In this document: positions 7,786-17,459 of the stretch, in pieces
Numbering within the stretch: position 1 is the stretch's first letter
How the letters are laid out: each line of letters starts with the position of its first letter
Source: Clostridiales bacterium
GTDB lineage: Bacteria; Bacillota; Clostridia; Oscillospirales; Oscillospiraceae
DNA: 64,000 nt
NCBI GenBank assembly: GCA_004556755.1
Contig: SFFW01000001.1
Location: forward strand, 62,001 to 126,000
Direction of reading: 5' to 3'
Made by a program: the position numbers and the translations under genes
Notes under the pieces: generated by a model
The model's database searches: none
Seen by the model: only the letters and a program-made list of their open reading frames with translations
Told to the model about the DNA's origin: nothing

Positions 7786-8199
7786 ATGTGGTTTGTGCTT
7801 GCATTACTATCTGCAATATTTGCAGCACTTACTTCTATACTGGCAAAGGTCGGCATAGAAGGCGTCAACTCAAATCTTGCAACAGCAATAAGAACCGTTG
7901 TTGTAGTTGTTATGGCTTGGGGAATGGTGTTCCTCACGAATTCACAAAACGGAATTGCTGAAATAAGCAAACGAAGCTGGTTGTTTATAATTCTGTCGGG
8001 TTTGGCAACGGGTGCCTCATGGTTATGCTATTACAGAGCATTACAGTTAGGTGATGCATCAAAGGTTGTTCCAATTGACAAATTAAGTGTTGTAATTACA
8101 TTGGTTTTGGCATTTGTATTCCTACATGAGCAATTTACAACGAAATCGTTGATAGGTTGCATACTTATTGGAATGGGAACTATGGTAATGGTTCTTTAA
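7786..8199 (+). CDS. Half-size EamA/DMT family transporter
   Basis: A 137-residue, very hydrophobic protein with about four or five membrane helices, matching a single EamA repeat (segments WLCYYRALQLGDASKVVPID and LIGCILIGMGTMVMVL). Most drug/metabolite transporters have two repeats in one chain; single-repeat members of about 140 residues work as dimers. Substrate cannot be told. Base composition is clearly more AT-rich than neighbouring genes (many TTA/AAA-type codons), and the gene sits just after tRNA-Pro, which suggests acquisition by transfer. Confidence 0.87.
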   Translation: MWFVLALLSAIFAALTSILAKVGIEGVNSNLATAIRTVVVVVMAWGMVFLTNSQNGIAEISKRSWLFIILSGLATGASWLCYYRALQLGDASKVVPIDKLSVVITLVLAFVFLHEQFTTKSLIGCILIGMGTMVMVL

Positions 8200-8252
8200 A
8201 ACCATTTATTGGATAGATAGACAAATTCCAATTTGACAAACTGATTAGCATA

Positions 8253-8332
8253 GTTTCAGTCCTAAAAGAGAGTTTCACTTCCCGCTTAATAGTTTCATTT
8301 TTTGAGTGAAACCAAATGAAACCTTTTGAAAC
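8253..8332 (+). repeat. Phased array of GTTTCA / TGAAAC half-sites
   Basis: Three GTTTCA hexamers start at 8253, 8272 and 8292 and three inverted copies (TGAAAC) at 8307, 8317 and 8327. Spacings are 19, 20, 15, 10 and 10 bases, so most sites lie on one face of the helix. No gene overlaps. This looks like a multi-site protein-binding region or the end of a mobile element. Confidence 0.6.
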
Positions 8333-8360
8333 CGTAGCATTATCATCAAACTAATTCAGA

Positions 8361-8400
8361 AGAGACAAACAAGTCTAAAAAGCTTGTTTGTCTCTTTTTT
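8361..8400 (+). terminator. Terminator downstream of the EamA gene
   Basis: Thirteen-base arms AGAGACAAACAAG / CTTGTTTGTCTCT around an eight-base loop, followed by TTTTTT. It lies about 160 bases after the EamA stop codon. Confidence 0.85.
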
Positions 8401-8601
8401 ATCCCACGAATAATCAAATATTATGTGTTTTGGAGTGATTATGATAGAAAATCGCTCCTTTTTTATGTTTAAATCAAAGATCAACCGAACTAACTCACTA
8501 ATATGTAGGTTTTACTTTTTTGCAATTCCACTAATATCTGTGTTTTATATTGAAGCCTTGTTGTTCCGTTCCATTTGGGATAAATAGCTTCCGATTTGTA
8601 G
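8401..8601. other. AT-rich intergenic DNA, one further hairpin, no gene
   Basis: Between the EamA terminator and the dehydrogenase remnant there is no credible reading frame. It holds a second terminator-like hairpin (GGAGTGATT / AATCGCTCC with T-run, about 8432-8464) and two imperfect copies of CACTAATAT followed by a TTTTA-ending tract (about 8498 and 8528). It may be debris of a mobile element. Confidence 0.5.
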
Positions 8602-8977
8602 GCACGGCTCGAACGCTTACTCGGAGCGGAATTTGCAAAAATCTACGCCAGAGAGGGCTATGACCTTGTACTTATCGCCCGCAGCGAAAACAAGCTTTGC
8701 AGCTTAAAGGATAAGCTTGAGCGCAATACGGCTGCCGTGTGTGGGTGCTGGCGTATGACCTTTCGCAGCCAGACGTAGCAGTTAAGGTCTACAATTACAC
8801 GCTTGAGCAAGGCATAACCGTAGACGCACTCGTCAACAACGCAGGCTTCGGAGACTTTGGGAGCTTTTGGGAGGTCGATCCCAAGCGGCAGACCGATCTC
8901 ATGTACCTCAACGCCATGACGCCGGTGCAGCTCACACGCTGCTTTCTGCCGAGAAGCGTATGCAGAAAGATTATTAA
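8602..8977 (+). pseudogene. Remnant of a short-chain dehydrogenase/reductase
   Basis: Decayed SDR gene. Frame one (from about 8623) reads GAEFAKIYAREGYDLVLIAR, the segment after the Rossmann glycine motif, but the TGxxxGxG motif itself is destroyed. Near 8736 the frame shifts to VWVLAYDLSQPD, continuing to DALVNNAGFGDFG and a typical NAG region up to LTRCFLP. A third frame then gives AEKRMQKDY and a stop at 8975-8977, which looks like the normal SDR C-terminus. The catalytic Tyr-x-x-x-Lys part (about 100 residues) is deleted. At least one frameshift plus an internal deletion make it non-functional. Its GC-rich codons match the host chromosome, unlike the EamA insert. Confidence 0.85.
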
Positions 8978-8991
8978 AAAAGTTAACGGAT

Positions 8992-9021
8992 AAAAAAGCT
9001 CCTGCGGTACTGCCGCAGGAG
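8992..9021 (-). terminator. Terminator of pyrG-nadE
   Basis: CTCCTGCGG / CCGCAGGAG arms; on the minus strand they are followed by AGCTTTTTTA. It sits 9 bases after the nadE stop codon. Confidence 0.88.
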
Positions 9022-9029
9022 TTTATTCT

Positions 9030-9755
9030 TTATGCATATGTCTTTATTCCCTCAAGCTTGTGGAGACTGCGGGAATGCATTTTTTCTATCAGCTTTTCGG
9101 AATCGGGATCGGTCTTGCCGGTCAGCAGATACTCGTCAAGCTTTGCGTAGCTCAGTCCCATTTCGCTCTCGTCGGTCTGTCCGTCAAACAGACCTGCCGA
9201 GGGCGCTTTTTCGATTATGCACTCCGGCGCTTTGAGATAGCGCAGGAACTCGAATATCTCCTTCACGGTCAAATCGGAGATGGGGTTGAAGTCGTGCGCA
9301 CCGTCGCCCCACTTGGTGAAGTAGCCGACATACGCCTCGCTGCGGTTACCCGTACCCGCCACAAGACGTTGCTCCGCCGCTGCGACCGCATACAGCGTCA
9401 TCATTCTGAGCCTCGGCGCAATGTTCGAGAGCGCCGCCGTATTAAGCTCCGCTGCCTCGGATATCTGCCCGACGGCTGCTTCCTTTACGGGGCTGAGATC
9501 GACACGCCGGGTTTCAATGCCGTAGCGCTCTGCGACGGTCATCGCATCGGCGGTGTCCATTCCGTAGTTGCGCTTGCTCGTGCAGGGCATGATAATGCCG
9601 ACCGTGTTGTCGCACGCCGCCTTGCAAAGAATACCGACGAGCGCCGAATCCTTGCCGCCGCTGTTGCCGTAAACGATGCCCTTCATGCCGCTTTTTGAAA
9701 CAAGCTCTCTTATGAAAGCCACTCTGTTTTCAAATTCCTTTTCGTAGTTACGCAT
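9030..9755 (-). CDS. nadE: NAD(+) synthase (ammonia-type)
   Basis: Adenylates and amidates nicotinic acid adenine dinucleotide to NAD. The 241-residue protein has the PP-loop SGGKDSALVG, then GTGNRSEAYVGYFTKWGDGA (substrate and ATP contacts) and the KAPSAGLFDGQTDE-like segment. No nitrilase domain is present, so ammonia is the likely nitrogen donor, consistent with the short bacterial form. It lies one base from the pyrG stop and is in one operon with it: two ATP-dependent amidations of nucleotide metabolism side by side. Confidence 0.96.
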   Translation of the reverse strand: MRNYEKEFENRVAFIRELVSKSGMKGIVYGNSGGKDSALVGILCKAACDNTVGIIMPCTSKRNYGMDTADAMTVAERYGIETRRVDLSPVKEAAVGQISEAAELNTAALSNIAPRLRMMTLYAVAAAEQRLVAGTGNRSEAYVGYFTKWGDGAHDFNPISDLTVKEIFEFLRYLKAPECIIEKAPSAGLFDGQTDESEMGLSYAKLDEYLLTGKTDPDSEKLIEKMHSRSLHKLEGIKTYA

Positions 9756-9756
9756 T

Positions 9757-11358
9757 TTAGCTCCTCCTTTTCGCTGCTGCTATGAATCCGCAAAACAGCG
9801 GATGCGGTCTGTTCGGACGGCTTCCGAATTCCGGGTGGAACTGCACTCCGACGTAAAAGTCACGGTCACTGAGCTCTACCGTTTCGACAAGTCTGCCGTC
9901 TGGTGAAGTGCCGCTGAAGCGCAGCCCGGATTTTTCGAGAAGCTCCTTGTACTCGTTATTGAACTCGTAGCGGTGTCTGTGGCGCTCTGAGATAAGCTCG
10001 CTGCCGTAGCACTTTTCCATCGTGGTACCCGGCACGATCTTGCAGGGGTATGCACCGAGACGCAGGGTGCCGCCCTTATTTATTTTGTCACTTTGACCCG
10101 GCATAAAATCAATGACCTTATGCTTGCACAGCTCGTCAAATTCACCGGAGTTTGCGTCAGCTATTCCCGCTGCGCTGCGGGCAAATTCAATGACGGCTAT
10201 CTGCATTCCGAGGCAGATGCCGAAGTAGGGTATCATGTTTAAGCGTGCGTATTTTGCCGCCTGTATCATGCCCTCGACGCCTCTGTCTCCGAAACCGCCC
10301 GGCACGAGTATGCCGTCAAGCCCGGAAAGAACATCTTCGACACTTTCGGGCGACACGGTCTCGGAGTCTATCCACCTTATATCCACACCCACGCCGTGAC
10401 TGTAGCCTGCGTGTCTGAGAGCCTCGGCGACCGAAAGATATGCGTCGTGGAGCTGAACGTACTTTCCGACTATGCCTATCGTCACCTTGCTGTGGCAGGA
10501 CTTGATGCTCTGTACCATTGCCCTCCACTCCGTGAGGTCAGGCTCCGGCGCCGATATCCCAAGCTCACGGCACACGACCTCTGAGAACCTTGCCTCCTCA
10601 AGCATGAGCGGTGCTTCGTACAGACATGGTACGGTCCGGTTTTCGATAACGCAGTCGGGCTTTACATTGCAGAACAGTGCGATTTTTCTGAATATGCCCT
10701 CGTCCCGTATAGGCTCATCGCTGCGAAGGATTATGATGTTCGGGTTTATGCCCATGCCCTGAAGCTCCTTGACGGAGTGCTGCGTGGGCTTTGACTTATG
10801 CTCGTCCGAGCCTTTGAGGTACGGCACCAAAGTAACGTGTATAAACAGGCTGTTTTCACGCCCCACCTCAAGCGATATTTGACGCACCGCCTCGATGAAG
10901 GGCTGACTTTCTATGTCGCCTATCGTACCGCCTATCTCGGTGATGATGACGTCCGCCTCGGTCTTTTTTTCAAGACGGTAGACGAAATCCTTGATCTCGT
11001 TCGTTATGTGCGGGATCACCTGCACCGTGGAGCCGAGGTACTCTCCCCTGCGCTCCTTGTTAAGCACGTTCCAGTAGACACGCCCCGTCGTGAGGTTTGA
11101 ATACTGATTCAGATTCTCGTCGATGAAGCGCTCATAGTGACCGAGGTCGAGGTCGGTTTCGGCTCCGTCCTCCGTGACGAAGACCTCGCCGTGCTGATAG
11201 GGGCTCATGGTGCCGGGGTCAACGTTGATGTATGGGTCGAGCTTCTGTGCTGCGACTTTAAGCCCCCGTGCTTTTAACAGTCTGCCGAGAGACGCCGCCG
11301 TTATGCCCTTGCCGAGACCCGACACAACGCCTCCCGTTACGAAAATATACTTTGCCAT
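9757..11358 (-). CDS. pyrG: CTP synthase
   Basis: Makes CTP from UTP, ATP and glutamine. The 533-residue protein has the synthetase domain start AKYIFVTGGVVSGLGKGI, then CTP/UTP-binding segments and a class I glutamine amidotransferase domain with the nucleophile in YFGICLGMQ and the His-Glu in QFHPEF. I reject an upstream in-frame start: the extra residues would be translated from the promoter and leader. A GGGAGG site precedes the ATG at 11358. The leader contains an attenuator-like hairpin (separate entry). Confidence 0.97.
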   Translation of the reverse strand: MAKYIFVTGGVVSGLGKGITAASLGRLLKARGLKVAAQKLDPYINVDPGTMSPYQHGEVFVTEDGAETDLDLGHYERFIDENLNQYSNLTTGRVYWNVLNKERRGEYLGSTVQVIPHITNEIKDFVYRLEKKTEADVIITEIGGTIGDIESQPFIEAVRQISLEVGRENSLFIHVTLVPYLKGSDEHKSKPTQHSVKELQGMGINPNIIILRSDEPIRDEGIFRKIALFCNVKPDCVIENRTVPCLYEAPLMLEEARFSEVVCRELGISAPEPDLTEWRAMVQSIKSCHSKVTIGIVGKYVQLHDAYLSVAEALRHAGYSHGVGVDIRWIDSETVSPESVEDVLSGLDGILVPGGFGDRGVEGMIQAAKYARLNMIPYFGICLGMQIAVIEFARSAAGIADANSGEFDELCKHKVIDFMPGQSDKINKGGTLRLGAYPCKIVPGTTMEKCYGSELISERHRHRYEFNNEYKELLEKSGLRFSGTSPDGRLVETVELSDRDFYVGVQFHPEFGSRPNRPHPLFCGFIAAAKRRS

Positions 11359-11370
11359 CATAACCTCCCG

Positions 11371-11418
11371 AAAAAAAGAGAAAAGGCACCCGTCCCGATA
11401 AATCGGACGAACGCCTTT
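11371..11418 (-). promoter_or_regulatory. Terminator-like hairpin (attenuator) in the pyrG leader
   Basis: In the minus-strand leader, AAAGGCGTTCGTCCGA pairs with TCGGGACGGGTGCCTTT (about 16 pairs with wobbles and one bulged G) and is followed by TCTCTTTTTTT, a few bases before the pyrG ribosome site. Firmicutes pyrG is classically regulated by CTP through a leader terminator. The initial transcribed sequence after this promoter lacks the GGG start used in the Bacillus reiterative mechanism, so the details may differ. Confidence 0.75.
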
Positions 11419-11431
11419 GTTCATCTCGGTA

Positions 11432-11460
11432 AGAATACTCCCACATTTGCCGCTTGTCAA
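11432..11460 (-). promoter_or_regulatory. Promoter of pyrG-nadE
   Basis: TTGACA (11455-11460), 17-base spacer, TATTCT (11432-11437) on the minus strand, placing the start about 65 bases before pyrG. Confidence 0.85.
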
Positions 11461-11481
11461 CAGAAAAATCACTAAAAATCA

Positions 11482-12066
11482 CTATTTATAGGTTTTTATT
11501 ATATCTTCGGCAGCCTGACGTCGGGTTATTCTCTGATCCATCGCCATTTTGTCGATGTATCTGTGCGCATCCTCCTCGGTCATGCTGAGGCACTCGATAA
11601 GGAGCCACTTTGCCCTGTTTACTATTCGTATCTCGTTTATCTTATCCTCGACGGTCTCCTGCTTTTCCTGCACTCTCAAAAGCCGCTCCCGTGCGGCGCA
11701 AAGTCCCCGAACGGTTTGCAGCACCATCTGTGAGCTTGTCGGCAGGGCTATCGCCATTGCGCCGAACTCCACGACCTCCGCATACACGTCATCAAAGACG
11801 TCGCTTTTAACAAACAGCAGCACTCCCGTACCGCTCTCGGCGCAGACGTCGGATGCAAGCGCCGTGCCGAAGTCGTCCGGCAGCGGAGTGTTAATGAGCA
11901 GCAGATCGTACTCCTTTTCGGAGAGCGTACGCCTTGCCTGTGCGGCGCTCATGGCGCAGTCGACGGGCCAGTAGTCCGAAGGCGGGAGAAGCGCTTTTGT
12001 AGCCCTGTGGAATTTCTCCCCGCCCGAAACCGTCAGCACACTGTATGTCCTGTCTCTGAAAAGCAC
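11482..12066 (-). CDS. ANTAR-domain response regulator-like protein
   Basis: 194 residues: an N-terminal receiver-like domain (about 1-120; LLLINTPLPDD is in the place of the phospho-Asp strand but is altered), a coiled linker (about 125-145), and a C-terminal ANTAR helical bundle (NEIRIVNRAKWLLIECLSMT, then HRYIDKMAMDQRITRRQAAE). ANTAR proteins bind paired hairpins in nascent RNA and prevent termination. It follows glnA by 32 bases, and glnN across the way has a terminator in its leader, so a nitrogen antitermination circuit is likely. The absence of a clear phosphorylation aspartate suggests a different input signal. Confidence 0.88.
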   Translation of the reverse strand: MLFRDRTYSVLTVSGGEKFHRATKALLPPSDYWPVDCAMSAAQARRTLSEKEYDLLLINTPLPDDFGTALASDVCAESGTGVLLFVKSDVFDDVYAEVVEFGAMAIALPTSSQMVLQTVRGLCAARERLLRVQEKQETVEDKINEIRIVNRAKWLLIECLSMTEEDAHRYIDKMAMDQRITRRQAAEDIIKTYK

Positions 12067-12098
12067 GTTCTCCCCTCCTTTCGGTCAGATATTGCGAT

Positions 12099-13310
12099 TT
12101 AAGCTTCGCAGTAAGCTTTGATGAGCTCCTCCGGCAGATACAGGGACGCAAAGCCTGCGCTCCGCATACGATCTGCCGCCTCGTCAAAGGACGCAGGCAG
12201 CGTCTTGTACTTTTTCAGCACCTCGCACGGTGCGGAGAACAGATTAAAGTCGGCGCTCTCGGACAGCGGAAGCTCGTTTTCAATACCGTAAAGCCCCGCA
12301 TATATAAGGAGCGCAAAGGCGATATAGGGATTTGCACACGGGTCAGGCGAACGAAGCTCCGCACGCTCCTTGCCGTTTCTTGCCGCCGGAATGCGTATGA
12401 GCTGCGACCGATTCTCTCTCGACCAACTCACATATCCCGGTGCCTTCTTTGAGCCGAGGCGCTCATATGAGGCACGGCAGGGATTTAAAAACAGCGTTAT
12501 GCCGTCGATCTTCTCCATGATACCGGCTATCATATGCTCAAGGCAATCCTTTCCGTCGTCGGAAGTGACGGACACGTTTATGTGCAGACCGCTGCCGGGT
12601 TCGTCCTTTAGGGGCTTCGGCGAAAAGTCGGCGCAAAGACCGTTTCTTGCGGAGATCGTCTTGACGACCGATTTAAATGTAACGGCATTGTCGGCGGCGC
12701 TCAGGGGTTCGGAGTAGCGTATGTCGATCTCGTTCTGACCCGGTCCCTCCTCGTGATGAGAGCATTCGGGATGTATGCCCATCAGGCTCAGAGTCTGGCA
12801 GATGTCACGGCGAACGTTCTCGCCCCTGTCGTCGGGCGCAATGTCCATGTAGCCCGCACGGTCATGAGGCATACCCGTTGAAACGCCGTTTTCGTCGAGC
12901 GTAAAGAGGTAGAACTCCATCTCCGCACCGAAGTAAAAGTGAAGTCCCCTCTTCTCCGCCTCGGCTATCGCACGGCGCAGAATGTGCCTTGAATCGCCCT
13001 CGAATATGCTGTCGTCGGGGTAACATATGTCGCAGAACATTCTGACCACTCTGCCGTTGTCGGAACGCCACGGCACGGCGGAAAGCGTTGCGGGATCGGG
13101 CTTTAAAAACAGATCGGAACGCACCTCGCCGCCGAAGCCCCGTATCGCCGAGGCGTCGAACGCAACGCCGTATTTAAATGCGCTTTCAAGCTCTGAGGGC
13201 AGAATGGCGACGTTTTTCTGCTCCCCGAAAATATCGCAAAATGCGAGTCTTATAAACTTAACGTCCTCCTGCCGGACAAATTGCAGTACCTCGGATTCGG
13301 TGTATTTCAT
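12099..13310 (-). CDS. glnA: Glutamine synthetase, type I (short form)
   Basis: Condenses glutamate and ammonia using ATP. The 403-residue protein has the GS N-terminal beta-grasp (VKFIRLAFCDIFGEQKNVAI) and catalytic domain (FYFGAEMEFYLF, HHEEGPGQNEIDIRYS, GSGLHINVSV, NRSQLIRIPAA, ELRSPDPCANPYIAFALL). It is shorter than the usual 440 residues, and no adenylylation loop is evident. The ATG at 13310 has an AAGGGGG site about 8 bases upstream. It is divergent from the GSIII gene glnN, and the ANTAR gene is downstream in the same operon, so the organism has two glutamine synthetases here. Confidence 0.93.
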   Translation of the reverse strand: MKYTESEVLQFVRQEDVKFIRLAFCDIFGEQKNVAILPSELESAFKYGVAFDASAIRGFGGEVRSDLFLKPDPATLSAVPWRSDNGRVVRMFCDICYPDDSIFEGDSRHILRRAIAEAEKRGLHFYFGAEMEFYLFTLDENGVSTGMPHDRAGYMDIAPDDRGENVRRDICQTLSLMGIHPECSHHEEGPGQNEIDIRYSEPLSAADNAVTFKSVVKTISARNGLCADFSPKPLKDEPGSGLHINVSVTSDDGKDCLEHMIAGIMEKIDGITLFLNPCRASYERLGSKKAPGYVSWSRENRSQLIRIPAARNGKERAELRSPDPCANPYIAFALLIYAGLYGIENELPLSESADFNLFSAPCEVLKKYKTLPASFDEAADRMRSAGFASLYLPEELIKAYCEA

Positions 13311-13350
13311 GTCTGCATCCCCCTTATCGGAGTGTTTTTTAATGAAAAAT

Positions 13351-13379
13351 ATAATACTTCGCCGCCGCAGTTTTGTCAA
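13351..13379 (-). promoter_or_regulatory. Promoter of glnA-ANTAR
   Basis: TTGACA (13374-13379), 17-base spacer, TATTAT (13351-13356) on the minus strand. It is back-to-back with the glnN promoter, 24 bases away, so one regulator could act on both. Confidence 0.85.
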
Positions 13380-13402
13380 TCCGACAAAATTTTATTCTGC
13401 GC

Positions 13403-13431
13403 TTGACAAATCCTTCGCAGGGTCTTATACT
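13403..13431 (+). promoter_or_regulatory. Promoter of glnN
   Basis: TTGACA (13403-13408), 17-base spacer, TATACT (13426-13431). The transcript would start at about 13438, immediately at the attenuator hairpin. Confidence 0.87.
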
Positions 13432-13439
13432 TCCCGCAT

Positions 13440-13493
13440 CGAGACAAGGACGTCCGAAGGGCAATGCCCCTTTAGCGTCCTTGTCTCCTTTTT
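13440..13493 (+). promoter_or_regulatory. Leader terminator/attenuator of glnN
   Basis: GAGACAAGGACG pairs perfectly with CGTCCTTGTCTC; the loop holds a small inner hairpin (AAGGG / CCCTT). CTTTTTTATT follows, 17 bases before the glnN ribosome site. This is an intrinsic terminator at the very 5' end of the mRNA. An ANTAR antiterminator is encoded by the neighbouring operon. I do not see a textbook pair of six-base loops with A1 and G4, so the ANTAR link is inference. Confidence 0.8.
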
Positions 13494-13515
13494 TATTCTG
13501 AAAGGGTGAAGAAAA

Positions 13516-15606
<2,091 letters not shown>

Positions 15607-15634
15607 ATTGAAAATTTAAAAGCGTTTGAAAAAA

Positions 15635-15830
15635 GAGAAGTAACCCGGAACTTGCTCACAGAGAGTGCGTGGCGCTGGAAATCGCACAGCAAAGCCGTGG
15701 CGAATAACACTTTTTAAGCTGCGATCCGAAAGGGCTTTCCGAGTAGGTGAGACGTTTGTCCTGCGTTATAGGGCTAAAATGAGAACAAAGATAGGTGGCA
15801 CAGCGAGCTCGGCACTTGCCCTATCGAATG
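15635..15830 (+). ncRNA. T-box riboswitch, asparagine specific
   Basis: Leader of asnB with T-box features: AGAGAG (15660-15665), distal stem I GTGCG/CGCAC around GGCGCTGGAAAT, then specifier region GAATAACAC with codon AAC (Asn) at 15706-15708 followed by a purine, the CCGAGTAGG segment, and the T-box core AGGTGGCACAGCG (15793-15805). The TGGC in the core matches a tRNA ending GCCA, as expected for tRNA-Asn with discriminator G. ATAGGGC (15768-15774) can pair with GCCCTAT (15818-15824) as the competing fold. No T-run follows, so it may act on translation or have a weak terminator. Confidence 0.9.
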
Positions 15831-15858
15831 CTGAAATTACTTTTCGGAGGATAAATTT

Positions 15859-17439
15859 ATGTGTTCGATAATAGGCTTTTGCGGCGAAGGTGCCGCCTAT
15901 TCACTTTTTTCGGAGTGCTTTGCACGCACCGTTTCGAGAGGTCCCGACTGCACGGAGATAGTCTCCTGCGGCGGCGGTTATCTCGGCTTCCACCGTCTTG
16001 CGATAATGGGTCTGCACCCGGAGGGTATGCAGCCGTTTGAGCTTTCGGGGAGCTATCTTGTCTGCAACGGTGAGATCTACGGCTTTAAGAAATTCCGTGA
16101 CGAGCTTATTGCCGACGGATGCACCTTTGCCGGAGATTCCGACTGTGAGGTGCTGCTGCCGCTCTACCGCAAGTACGGCGTCGAGATGTTCAAAATGCTC
16201 GACGCAGAGTTTGCGCTCATCATCTACGACGCAGAGAAGGACTGCTTTGTTGCCGCCCGTGACCCCATCGGCATCCGACCGCTGTACTACGGCTACGCCG
16301 AAAACGGTACTCCGGTGTTTGCAAGCGAACCGAAAAGCCTTATGGGACTTGTGAAAAATGTACTGCCCTTCCCTCCCGGTCACTACTGGATAGACGGAAA
16401 ATTTGTACCATATACCGATATTGCAAGAGTCGATAAAATATGCTACGATGATGTTAATACAGTGTGCGAAAAGATACGCACAAAGCTTACGGAAGGTATC
16501 AAAAAACGCCTTATTGCAGATGCTAAGGTCGGTTTTCTCCTCTCCGGAGGACTTGACTCCTCCCTCGTCTGCTCGGTTGCCGCAAAGTGTTCATCCGAGC
16601 CGATACGCACCTTTGCCATCGGTATGAGCGGCGATGCGATAGACCTCAAGTATGCAAAAGAGGTCGCAGACTTCATCGGCAGCCGTCACACGGAGGTCAT
16701 CATCGACAGGGACGACGTTATCGCCGCTCTCGACGAAGTGATATATAACCTCGGCAGCTTTGATATTACGACCGTCAGAGCCAGCATCGGAATGTACCTC
16801 GTGTGCAAGTACATCCACGAGAACACCGACATTCGTGTGCTGCTCACGGGCGAGATATCGGACGAGCTGTTCGGTTATAAGTACACCGACTTTGCGCCCA
16901 ACGCAGAGGAGTTTCAGAAGGAAGCCGAAAAGCGCATAAGAGAGCTGCATATGTACGACGTTCTCAGAGCCGACAGGTGCATTTCCTCAAACTCACTCGA
17001 GGCGAGAGTCCCGTTTGGCGATCTCGACTTTGTGCGCTACGTCATGTCCGTTGACCCGGAGCTTAAAATGAACCGCTGGGGCAAGGGCAAGTATCTGCTC
17101 CGCAAAGCTTTTGAGGGCGACTATCTTCCGCACGACATACTGTACCGTGAGAAAGCCGCTTTTTCCGACGCCGTCGGTCACTCGATGGTAAACTACCTGA
17201 AGGAATACGCAGACGGCCTGTACTCGGATGAGGAATTTGCCGAGAAGGTCCGTGCCTACGATCACGCAAGACCCTTCACCAAGGAATCCCTGCTGTACCG
17301 TGAGATATTTGAAAAGTATTATCCCGGACAGTCCGAAATGATAGTGGATTTCTGGATGCCGAACAAATCGTGGGAGGGCTGTGACGTTGACGATCCTTCC
17401 GCACGAGTGCTTTCAAACTACGGAGACAGCGGTAAATAA
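15859..17439 (+). CDS. asnB: Asparagine synthase (glutamine-hydrolysing)
   Basis: Makes asparagine from aspartate with glutamine nitrogen and ATP. The 526-residue protein begins MCSIIGFCG with the Cys2 nucleophile exposed after Met removal, followed by the class II glutaminase domain (RGPD, HRLAIMG, CNGEIYGFKKF, DSDCEVLLPLY, ARDPIGIRPLYYG). The synthetase domain has the PP-loop LLSGGLDSSLV and TGEISDELFGY. It resembles the E. coli AsnB form (about 550 residues). CGGAGG precedes the ATG. Regulation by an Asn T-box is direct support for the function. Confidence 0.97.
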   Translation: MCSIIGFCGEGAAYSLFSECFARTVSRGPDCTEIVSCGGGYLGFHRLAIMGLHPEGMQPFELSGSYLVCNGEIYGFKKFRDELIADGCTFAGDSDCEVLLPLYRKYGVEMFKMLDAEFALIIYDAEKDCFVAARDPIGIRPLYYGYAENGTPVFASEPKSLMGLVKNVLPFPPGHYWIDGKFVPYTDIARVDKICYDDVNTVCEKIRTKLTEGIKKRLIADAKVGFLLSGGLDSSLVCSVAAKCSSEPIRTFAIGMSGDAIDLKYAKEVADFIGSRHTEVIIDRDDVIAALDEVIYNLGSFDITTVRASIGMYLVCKYIHENTDIRVLLTGEISDELFGYKYTDFAPNAEEFQKEAEKRIRELHMYDVLRADRCISSNSLEARVPFGDLDFVRYVMSVDPELKMNRWGKGKYLLRKAFEGDYLPHDILYREKAAFSDAVGHSMVNYLKEYADGLYSDEEFAEKVRAYDHARPFTKESLLYREIFEKYYPGQSEMIVDFWMPNKSWEGCDVDDPSARVLSNYGDSGK

Positions 17440-17459
17440 TTTATCGGAGTTGAACCTGT

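Noticed and set aside
11359..11472. In-frame N-terminal extension of CTP synthase
   Set aside because: It overlaps the promoter and leader hairpin; known CTP synthases start at MAKYIFVTGG-like sequence.
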